From the NCBI GenBank assembly GCA_027922465.2, contig BQMF02000025.1:1274501-1338500 (forward strand): a stretch of DNA of 64,000 bases, read 5' to 3'. The notes beneath the pieces are model-generated. The model saw nothing but the letters and a program-made list of their open reading frames with translations, searched no databases and had not been told where the DNA came from. This stretch comes from Turritopsis dohrnii (Eukaryota; Cnidaria; Hydrozoa; Anthoathecata; Oceaniidae). A program made the position numbers and the translations under genes. Within the stretch, counting starts at the first letter, position 1. Each line of letters starts with the position of its first letter. This document shows, piece after piece, positions 56,066-64,000 of this stretch.

Positions 56066-57629
56066 TCCATGGCTTTTATGATATCATCGCGTATTTTCAG
56101 CGTATTTTCAGCAGGTAATCTATAATCGATAATCTATAATCTATAATCGATAATCTGTAGTTATTACAGGTTATAGATTCTGAAACGTCATCGAAACCAT
56201 TAAAGAAATAGACACTTAGTTATGCTAATCATGTTTGTTGGCACATTAAACATGTTATAATTATAATATATTGTATACCGTTTAGCCCTATTGTGAGTCA
56301 AAATGCTATTTCAGCCAGGCCTCTTGGAGAAACGTCTAGTTCATTAAAAGAGCGGTCATTTGTGACATAACGTTACGTGTAACAAAGTTCAAAACGTTGT
56401 ACGTTAATTTCGACAGCGTAACATACTCTTGATTAGCAAGGGAAAGTAATTACTTATCTTTTTTGAAGATAATCTTCAGGGCGTAAAGTTTAATAAAAAA
56501 GAGATGAGAACTCCTGGTGGAGGCCCACATCAGTGTATACCACTGTCAGTTCCCCCCGGCCTCGTTAAAATAAATTAAAAAAAACAAAAAAACTTTCTTT
56601 TTGATTAAACTAATCTTTCTCTACCTTACAGACTTCAATATTAACGTTAAGGAACAAAAATAATCTTTCACCAGTATCTGTCAATTAATAAAAATAGACA
56701 TGGCGACCTGGTTCACATTCACTAGGAAACTGAAAAGACAGTTTGTTGAAAACCAAACTAAAATCTATGCTTCAAATAGAAACCACCTGATTGTACTCGA
56801 GTGTATTTATAACTCACTTGAGATTACAGTGTTCGAAGCGGATGTTCGAAGTACAGTGCAATGCATACGAACACCAGTTATGTTTATGTGTACACGTGCT
56901 TTTTTTTTCTTCCTTGTCAAACAACAAGCATAACATGATGAATTATTAATGAGCTCTTTTGCACAACAATACAAACGATGTATGCTTCTTTCAGAAAGAA
57001 GTTTTTAATTCTTTCTTATTGTAAAATATATAATGGGAAAGAGAAATGTTCGAGCCTATCGAGGGAAAAAGCGTGCTGCAGTCGCAAATTATTTTTGTTT
57101 GTGAATTGTTTGAGTCAATTTTCGAAGCAAGTAATCATAATCTAATTAATAGGTTCTATGTAAACTATGATCTACATCGATGTCAATCTTTAAAAATTAG
57201 TCTAGTGCTTATTTTATTCAGCTGACGTATAATACTCCATTGTCCTGTCATCCGACCTGGCGTGTAGATTGTAAAAGATTGAAACTACTGACCTCACCCG
57301 AAAGAATCACTGAAAATAGCAAATCATGTGAAGGACCTAATAAGTTTCACCAAGAAAATTTTTCTGGCAAAACTTTAATTTTTATTAAGGCTGACATTAT
57401 TTCGCGAAAGAAAAATTGACTGATGCCTCTGGTCATGTTTTTACTCCCGAAAAATGGCGCATTGAAAACATAAAACATAAACAAACTAAAACGAAGAAAC
57501 TTTTATGCGACAACAGTCAAATTTTCGCAAGTAATTAAATTTGTTATCGCTTGTTTCCTATAAATATAGCACATGGACTACTGGATTATAGATATCGAGT
57601 AAAGATTTTCTATTATAGGTTATACGTTA
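56066..57629. other. Probable right part of TIR element I, no gene
   Basis: Begins with TCTATAATCGATAATC arrays (56114-56180). It includes a degenerate shared core (56697-56820, with ACCTGGTTCACATTCACT and CAAATAGAAACCACC) and another short ATTATAG stretch at 57585-57625 just before element F2. I read it as the remainder of the element that starts at 51389. The plus frame 56700-56933 overlaps the core and is not a gene. Confidence 0.4.
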
Positions 57630-58467
57630 GGGATTGTCTCCAAGTTATAAGCGATATAATAAGCACTTTTTAGCAGATTTACGCTAGCGATTTTCGGAAA
57701 AAGCGCTTAGCGAATCGCTTACTTTAATATTTAAGCGATTTGTACAAACTATCAAACAAATTTTCAATTATTTAAATCGTTTATTTTTCGCTTATAATTC
57801 ACTAATCATCGGCAAAAATCGATAAAAATCCGCTAAACTCAATCACTTAAGCACTTAATCGCTTTTCCATTTCACATGAATCACTTTTCCGCTTCACACG
57901 AATTGCTTATGAATCGTTTTTTGATTCTATATCACTCACTCAAGTGTTGATTAAAATTCTGATAAACATTCCCCCCAAGGAATATACCAAAATATCGATC
58001 GAACAACTCAAAAAAGATTTGTAAGGGACGGTTCCTATTGGTAGTAGCTTTGAAACAAACTTTTTTAAATTTTTTTCTTAAACTGAATGTGAACCATGTT
58101 CATTTACTGCGGTAGAACAACTTAAACAAAAAAGAGTTATAGCAGACGGTTTCTATTTGTAGCAACCTGAGAACAAACTGTTGTTCCTTTTATCTCTAAC
58201 TGAATAAGAACCAGGTAATCAGTTCATTATTAAACACTAACGCGTGCTATCTGTCATTATACATCCCTCACATTGAGTTTTCAAAATAATGCTGAAGTCG
58301 CGATAACAACAACATCTTTTGAGTGTGTAGACATCTTTATCAATAAAAGATGTCTAACTTTTTATTTTTATTTGGCAAAATGGCAATTAGATGTAATACT
58401 CCCGGTTATGTTCCAACTTCGAAAACTTGCGCATGGGAATATGAAAAATATAAACATACATATTGTA
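57630..58467. mobile_element. TIR element F2, left part, truncated at rDNA
   Basis: Starts GGGATTGTCTCCAAGTTATAAG after TTA, the same end as the element at 2343. It has the AAGCGATTT array and continues without the 2661-7300 insertion (GAATCGTTTTTTGATTCTAT at about 57911-57932). It contains the core (58131-58257, minus). It stops at AAACATACATA, where the homologue at 7850 continues, and ITS2 sequence begins, so the right end is deleted. Confidence 0.8.
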
Positions 58468-58613
58468 ACGAACTACTTAGCACTGCTGGAGAGGACAGAA
58501 GCAAGTTGAGCCTTCCCAGCGAGCGTAAGAAACGTTCGCTACACGGGTTCAGGTACATGCAGAGACGAAGTGTTAGTTCGATCTCCGTAGTCCACACCGG
58601 AGTGTGTAGATTT
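58468..58613 (-). other. ITS2, partial
   Basis: This lies immediately 3' of 5.8S on the minus strand and is cut off at 58467 by element F2. No 28S sequence follows. The assignment is by position, because ITS2 is not conserved enough to recognise directly. Confidence 0.65.
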
Positions 58614-58772
58614 GAACACGACACTCAGACAGGCATGCTCCCTGGGTATCCAGAGAGCGCAATTTGCGTTCAAAGATTCGATGATTCACTGAATTCTGCA
58701 ATTCACACTACTTATCGCAACTGGCTACGTTCTTCATCGATGCACGAGCCAAGAGATCCACCGTTAGAAGTT
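58614..58772 (-). rRNA. 5.8S rRNA
   Basis: On minus it begins AACTTCTAACGGTGGATCTC and includes the universally conserved CGATGAAGAACG, AATTGCAGAATTCAGTGAAT and CATCGAATCTTTGAACGCA. It ends near GAGTGTCGTGTTC. At about 159 nt it is full length and shows no obvious damage. The 3' end is set within a few bases. It lies between ITS1 and a truncated ITS2, so the transcription unit downstream is broken. Confidence 0.93.
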
Positions 58773-58955
58773 GTTCTCGATTAAGAGATTCTTTCAAGTA
58801 AGTTAATACTCGAAGACTGGTAATACAAGTGTGTGTTAAAATTCACAAAGGTTTCGCGTGCGAGGCCGATCGAGATCATTCAAAGCTTGTTATCAGACAA
58901 GCTACCTCGCAACGCTCGTTATAGGTTCGCAGTGGTTTCTCAGTAAGAGATTCGG
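58773..58955 (-). other. ITS1
   Basis: The 183 bp between the 18S end and the 5.8S start on minus. No conserved motif is expected. It is identified by its two neighbours. Confidence 0.85.
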
Positions 58956-59013
<58 letters not shown>

Positions 59014-59114
59014 AATGATCAAGTTTGATCAACTTTTCGGCATTCCGTCACAGCCGTGAAGCCGCAATGGCGCCAATCCGAAGATCTCACTAAACCATTC
59101 AATCGGTAGTAGCA

Positions 59115-59145
<31 letters not shown>

Positions 59146-59146
59146 A

Positions 59147-59189
<43 letters not shown>

Positions 59190-59581
59190 CATGATCAATA
59201 ATTGCAATGATCAATCCCCATCACGTCGGACTTTCAAAAGATTACCCAAACCTTTCGGTTAAGGTTAAGACTCGCTGAATCCGACAGTGTAGCGCGCGTG
59301 CGGCCCAGAACATCTAAGGGCATCACAGACCTGTTATTGCCTTCCTGACTTTGGTTAAACACCAACAGTCCCTCTAAGAAGTCAGTCACGATTCTGGAAT
59401 CGTGTGACTATTTAGCCGGTTAAGGTCTCGTTCGTTTACGGAATTAACCAGACAAATCACTCCACCAACTAAGAACGGCCATGCACCACCACCCATAGAA
59501 TCAAGAAAGGGCTCTCAACCTGGTAATCCTTACCATGTCTGGACCTGGTGAGTTTTCCCGTGTTGAGTCAAATTAAGCCGC

Positions 59582-59620
<39 letters not shown>
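58956..59620 (-). rRNA. 18S rRNA, 3' portion only
   Basis: Read on minus it starts AAAGGAATTGACGGAAGGGC and passes through conserved blocks (GGAGCCTGCGGCTTAATTTG, TGGTGGTGCATGGCCGTTC, TTGTACACACCGCCCGT). It ends GTAGGTGAACCTGCGGAAGG and GATCATTA at 58956. It is only the last third or so of the molecule, because the 5' part is replaced exactly at AAAGGAATTGACGG by the 3' end of an R8-like retrotransposon. Some divergence in variable helices is visible. As it stands this copy cannot give a normal 18S RNA. Confidence 0.95.
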
Positions 59621-59621
<1 letters not shown>

Positions 59622-59644
59622 TTTGTCTACAACATGGCTCGTAG

Positions 59645-59667
59645 CAGTTGCCTATTGAAGGCAACTG
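59645..59667 (-). promoter_or_regulatory. Stem-loop in the R8 3' UTR
   Basis: Arms CAGTTGCC and GGCAACTG (8 bp, perfect) around a 7-nt loop, 25-47 nt from the 18S junction. R2 reverse transcriptases recognise structured 3' UTR RNA before priming on rDNA, so this hairpin is a candidate recognition element. That is inference. Confidence 0.5.
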
Positions 59668-59829
59668 ACCTACTGGCCAAGTAGATATGTCTCCCGTCGT
59701 TCTTGTTCAGGGAGTTCTATATATACAATTAAGCGTAAACTCAATCGTGATATAAATGAATGGTGTATATGCATTGTAACACAAAGTTAATAAGAATTCT
59801 ATCCGTCTATCAGGCTATGAAAATAGCGG

Positions 59830-59862
59830 TCATAATGAAGTCCTTAGATGGTGCCTGCATAT
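59830..59862 (-). pseudogene. R8 ORF, last codons beyond the nested insertion
   Basis: Reading across the insertion with a single ATAT copy, the R8 frame continues into a short tail and stops at TGA (59830-59832), about 210 bp before the 18S junction. This supports ATAT as the true target duplication of element A. Confidence 0.7.
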
Positions 59863-61772
59863 GTGACTGTCCAGGGGATTTTGATAACAATCCATAAAAC
59901 GTTTTTCAAAAAACGTTAAAAACGATAATTAAACAATGGAAGAAAACGTTAAAAAACGTTTTTAACATAAAAAAACGTTATAAAACGTTTTTTAGTTAAA
60001 AAAGATTACTTGTTTTGCCTCCGCGATACAGATAAACTTTGAATAATAACTTTTATGCTACCTAGGAAACCTTTTAAATTTTATTGATACTAACAATAAT
60101 AATAATAACAAGAATGCCTAAAGTGTGATACGAATTATGTTTCAAAGTATTTATGTTTTTTTATTTTTCTGAGACATGTGACCTTCAATCGGAGCTACTC
60201 GGAAAAGAAACGGGTTTAATCAGCACTGTATGAACCCAGCGATTACCGAAAGGGTAAATCTTCTGTTAGTTTTCCGTTCCGCTTAGTTCCACGAGAAGCG
60301 TGGTGTTCTGAGAGAGCGTGGTAGTACTGAGAAGATCTTCATATCTGTAGATATCGTTTTTTAAAAACGTTTTTGAAATGTTTTTTTAAAAATGTTTTTA
60401 TAAAAAAAGTTTTTACATTAATCCATTTTTTTACAAAAAAACATTTTCAACTTAAACTGTCCAGCGGATTTTGGTATCGTTGCATTTCTCTGCAAACATT
60501 AAACAAGTTTTGTTTGAAGAAGTGTCCAGCGGTTTGTTTATAATCACATTCGTATGCGCCATTTTTGGAAAGTTCGTTATTATTTTAATCTTTACTTAAT
60601 AATATTTTGATTTTATTTTGATCTTTAATGAACAAGGTGCGTTCTTTTGTTTCGATTTATTTTAATGACGTCAATGTTCTTCAAGTGTGTACTTTTTTAA
60701 ATATGCATTTGCAGGTAACACATGTTAGTATATTACAATACATTGATTACCTGGTTCTCATTCATTTAAAGATTAAAGAAACAACAGCTGTTTTCAAAGA
60801 TTCCACAAATAGAAACCGTCCGCTATAATTCTATTGATTCCATAATAGAACAAATTTGATAGAATTGCTATTTTAGTAAATCCTCGGGGAAAAGTTTTAT
60901 GTTTATTTTCGTAAAGCTGTATTTTCACTCGGTGAAGGTGAAAGAGTTGAAAACGGCTAATTTTTATAGAAACAGATCTGGATAAATCTTATTTTCTCTG
61001 TTTTGAGAAACATTTCACTTTCACAAAATTAAGATGCACTGTTAATCAAATTGCTTGGTAACGTTTTTAGTTATATTTATGGACTTTATTTTGATAACGT
61101 TTTCAGGTTTTGGGGCGATTGGCTGTCATATGATTTGATTCGCCCAATCAACGGCAGCTATGACTTGCTGAAGTTAAAACCTCCCGAAAATTTTGACTAA
61201 AGGCCAATTTCCACTTTATTCAACTCAACTCAAATCTAAATCAAAAATTAGTTCGCTTATACGTGCGACGACAGTGAACCATGTGAAAACCGGGCTATAG
61301 TTCCGTCTTCCTTCCTAAATAGCAGCCGAAGCAAGAGCTCTTTAGCTCTTTATTATGAGGCATTGTTTTTAACAATAAAAACATTTTTAATGATAAAACG
61401 TTTAAATGTTATTTTGCCATAGAATGCATGGCTCCAACCTCGATCCCAGCCCTGGGATCGAGGTTGTGCATGGCTCTACACGTAGTTTGCCCGCGCAGTA
61501 GGTCTAAACATTCCGTTTCCAAAATCGTTTTTTAAAAACGTTTTTTTTACGTTTTTGAAAAAACGTTTTTTAGAAAACGTTTTAACGTTTTTACGTTTTT
61601 GAAAAAACGTTTTTAAAAACCATAAAACGTTTTTAGAAAACGTTAAAAACGTTTTTCAAAAAACGTTAAAACGTTTTTTCGTTTTTAAAAAAACGTTTTT
61701 CCAAAAATAAAAAACGTTTTTAACGTTTTCTAACGTTTTATCGTTTGTTATCAAAATCCCCTGGACGGTCAC
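59863..61772. mobile_element. TIR element A with AACGTTTTT arrays and ATAT duplication
   Basis: The inverted ends are GTGACTGTCCAGGGG and CCCCTGGACGGTCAC. Each is followed inward by TTTTGATAACA and then arrays built of AACGTTTTT and its complement (59893-59996 and 61520-61740). ATAT lies at 59859-59862 and 61773-61776. The core is at 60712-60835. It interrupts the last part of the R8 reading frame. No coding sequence. A CR1-like tail (about 60091-60115) and a perfect 32-bp palindrome (61435-61466) lie inside. Confidence 0.88.
61435..61466. repeat. Perfect palindrome flanked by 10-bp direct repeats
   Basis: Arms CAACCTCGATCCCAG and CTGGGATCGAGGTTG (15 bp, no mismatch) with two bases between them. 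TGCATGGCTC stands directly on both sides (61425-61434 and 61467-61476). It is GC-rich inside an AT-rich element. Confidence 0.9.
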
Positions 61773-64000
61773 ATATATTAGCACTCTCATTGATTGTCAG
61801 TATCTGCAGATGTCTTGCAGTTCGATCTGTTCCGGTCAAATCTTTAAGCTGCTTCTTCGTGATGTTGTCAATTGTTCCTAATGAGCCTATGGCGATAGAG
61901 ATGATATTATCGCATAGCCTATTTTTACACAATATCTCGTATTTCCGTGTCTTTTCGCGTCGTCGGGTGTCAAATATGTCCGCAGATCTTTCATAAGGCA
62001 CGGTTACCTCGATAATCGTTGACACTTGTTCTCTTATCCACGTTAGGTCTGGCTGGTAGCGTTGCAGGTGGAGGAAATAGCACCTCTCACGCTGAACAAC
62101 GGTAGTCTGGAACGCCCGCTTGATCTCTTTAGCAAGCTTGTCACAGATCTTATTGTGACGCCCCGACCTCAGCCGCTCAGAACGTATGCACTCGTTCAAA
62201 ATGTGCAAGTCAGTCTCAGCTTGTCTTCCGCACCACCTACACTTAATAATCTCTTGAGCAGCCTTGCCCGGATGTTCGTTCAACCGTGTAGGAATTGTGC
62301 CACTCAAGAGTTTCAGGGCAGTGATAAAATTCTGCCCTGTTAGTACGGAAGTGTGCCACAGCCATTGTCTTGAGACTATGGACTGTGTCATACAAGCGAG
62401 CGCTTGTCCATTATGAGTTCGTTCAAGAGCTGAGTGCCAATGTAGCCTTTCTTCAGTACCCGAAATAGGTACTGATGCATTCAATTTGCTAGCATTGTAC
62501 ACATCAGCCGCGAGTGCAACCGCATACTCAACCGAATCTTGGGATTGGAGGAGCTTGGCCGACGCTTTCTTACGCATGCGTAAAATCGCGTTTTGAATGG
62601 CTATTAAGTCCCCTCCATTTTTATGGTGGATCCAAGAATTCGGTGTCCATTCCGGCAAGTGGAGACAACGTTTAAGATGACCTCTAACGGTACGATTGAG
62701 CCTCTTTAACTTTGCAATCCCTACATCGGCCAGTCTCAGTTGGTGAGTGATTTTACTCACAACACCCAGCTTGATTGCGATAGCTTTTTGGACTGGCCTT
62801 AAGGGTGCCGCTTCGATGTTATTTAGCCACTCCTCCCAGGTGCTCTGTGGCAGAACAATATCTCCTAGGAGGTTAATGTTAACCCCGAGGTAAGTTGGCA
62901 ATTCCTCGAAGGTCAGTCATGAGGACAAGGTCGTCAGCAAAGGCTAGGGAGTTTACCAGCTCCTCCCAGATGGTAATGCCTGTGCTAGTTCTTCCTAGTG
63001 TATACAGAAGCTGGTCCAACACTAGGTTGAACAGCAGGGGGCTAAGCGGGCACCCCTGCTTGACGCCTTTCCTTACACTAATAGGATCGGTCGTGCCGTT
63101 AGGTGTACGGATTTGTGTGGTGCACTTCTCATACAGACTCTGGACGATCATGATGGTGTGATCTGGTACACCATTACGCCGTAATGCGTTCCAGAAAGAT
63201 GAGTGGGGTATACTGTCAAAGGCCTTTGCTAGGTCGAGGAAGCAGATGTTTACCTACCTCCTGGCTCGACGGGACCGTTTGATGGCTGCTTGCACAATTT
63301 TTACATTGGCATAACAGCCATCGGCCTTAATAAAGGCTTTCTGTCGCGGATGGAATGCGATGTGTCCCCTAAGTTTCGTGTCGAGCACTTTAGCAAAGAG
63401 CCTAACGAACAGGTTACCAATAGTTATAGGCCTCCAGTTGTTAGGATCTGCGCGGTCACCTTTTTTGTGTAGTATGGTTGTTCTACACGCGCCTTCTTCG
63501 GGTGGCACAACACCAGTCTTCCGTCACAAGTTGAAGAGGTGTGAAAGGCGCTCTCCACCGATGACTTTTAGGTGTCGCAATTGCCATCGGTCAGGGCCAG
63601 CAGCAGTATCCTTATATGTGTCTTTGATTGCGGTAGACACTTCAACTGGAGCTATTGGGGTTAGGACGACATTGTTGACCTTGTCGTCCCTCTGTTCCAG
63701 CTCCCCCTCATCAGAGCCGCCCTCCAGTCGTTCCCAGTAGAACTGATCTAGTTGTTCTAGTGTAGGGTAAGAATCATCGCCGGAGACATTAAATTCACCT
63801 TTGATGACGCTCTGAATTGCACCCTTTCTATCTTTCTTCCAGAGCTCTTGTAGAGCTGCCCATTTTTGACGCCATGATTGCGTTCTACTAACACGACCAG
63901 TTGCTTTCTTCACCTTAGACTTTGGTGCTCTTTGTTTAGGAGGCCTGGGACCTAGGTTAACTAGGTCACTCAAGATGGTCTTCGTCTCCTGCCAACTGGC
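61773..64000 (-). pseudogene. R8-like retrotransposon protein, decayed
   Basis: The frame is open to the window end and reads KKATGRVSRTQSWRQKW, then AAGPDRWQLRHLKVIGGERL. It passes a stop at 63524-63526 (probably a former tryptophan codon), then TTILHKKGDRADPNNWRPIT, and a second stop at 63254-63256. Next come FLDLAKAFDSIPHSSFW (motif A), GVKQGCPLSPLLFNLVLDQL (motif B) and SLAFADDLVLMTDL (motif C). Near 62895 a frameshift and deletion of perhaps 60-70 residues leads to PTYLGVNINLL. Then follow a CCHC motif (CRWCGRQAETDLHILNEC, 62188-62241) and the restriction-like endonuclease (QPDLTWI, IIEVTVPYE). The N-terminal DNA-binding part lies outside the window. Confidence 0.85.

Larger units (their letters stand above)
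59621..64000 (-). mobile_element. R8-like (R2-clade) retrotransposon in 18S rDNA, partial
   Basis: Its 3' end abuts 18S at the AAAGGAATTGACGG site, and its orientation is the same as the rRNA. It encodes an R2-type single protein with reverse transcriptase, CCHC motif and restriction-like endonuclease. R2-clade elements specific for 18S (R8) are known from Hydra. The 5' end lies beyond the window. The ORF has two nonsense codons, an internal deletion and a nested TIR element (59863-61772), so this copy is dead. The 3' UTR is 59621-59829 with a stem-loop at 59645-59667. Confidence 0.88.

Noticed and set aside
58350..58784. Open frame of 144 codons on plus across 58.4-58.8 kb
   Set aside because: It runs antisense through ITS2 and 5.8S rRNA. 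The conserved rRNA sequence explains it, so it is not a gene.
58406..59214. Several minus and plus frames over the rDNA
   Set aside because: They overlap conserved 18S and ITS sequence and lack codon-like composition.

Overview
The window is eukaryotic, very AT-rich and almost entirely built of transposable elements and their wreckage. I see no operons or prokaryotic signals. Spliced transposase genes, animal transposon superfamilies (PIF/Harbinger, piggyBac, hAT, CR1/L2-like LINEs, Gypsy) and an R2-clade element inserted in an 18S rRNA gene all point to an animal. An 18S-specific R2-clade element (called R8) is described from Hydra, and the base composition fits, so a Hydra-like cnidarian is my best inference. 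It is not proven.

Layout. 2.3-8.6 kb: a large TIR element (TAA duplication) holding a second large element (2661-7300), which itself carries two MITEs. 11.4-14.2 kb: a decayed CR1-type LINE. 15-18 kb: a Harbinger remnant, one exon of an unrecognised protein, and a second LINE fragment with half a tRNA-Thr inside it. 18.3-24.4 kb: a second copy of the 2661-7300 element, interrupted by a complete but frameshifted Harbinger transposon (Myb-like gene plus DDE transposase, convergent). 25-30 kb: a dispersed repeat, MADF/BESS-like fragments, tandemly duplicated exons of an unrecognised protein, and a piggyBac fragment. 31.8-36.4 kb: an end-to-end piggyBac whose intron contains a 1.7 kb TIR element. 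36.6-38.4 kb: a Gypsy remnant in which gag is fused to integrase by deletion. 40.0-45.5 kb: a second end-to-end piggyBac split by a 3.4 kb hAT with an uninterrupted main transposase exon. 45.9-48.0 kb: a TIR element inserted into a relative of itself. 49-56 kb: two more LINE fragments and old tandem repeats. 57.6-64 kb: rDNA on the minus strand (end of 18S, ITS1, 5.8S, part of ITS2), with an R8-like retrotransposon joined to the 18S fragment and broken by another TIR element.

The strongest common thread is a family of non-autonomous TIR elements (59863-61772, 46000-47529, 45933-48002, 34160-35847, and probably the one starting at 51389). They share TIRs beginning GTGACSGTCC and a roughly 120-bp internal core. 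The three with both ends intact have 4-bp AT-rich target duplications. Just inside the TIR each carries a long palindromic array that differs completely between copies. The same core also lies inside elements with unrelated TIRs and a 3-bp TAA duplication (2343-8560, 57630-58467), so one interior seems to be packaged by two end systems.

No clearly intact host gene is visible. The best coding sequence is the hAT transposase. All coordinates and translations were read by eye, and family names rest on motifs rather than searches.
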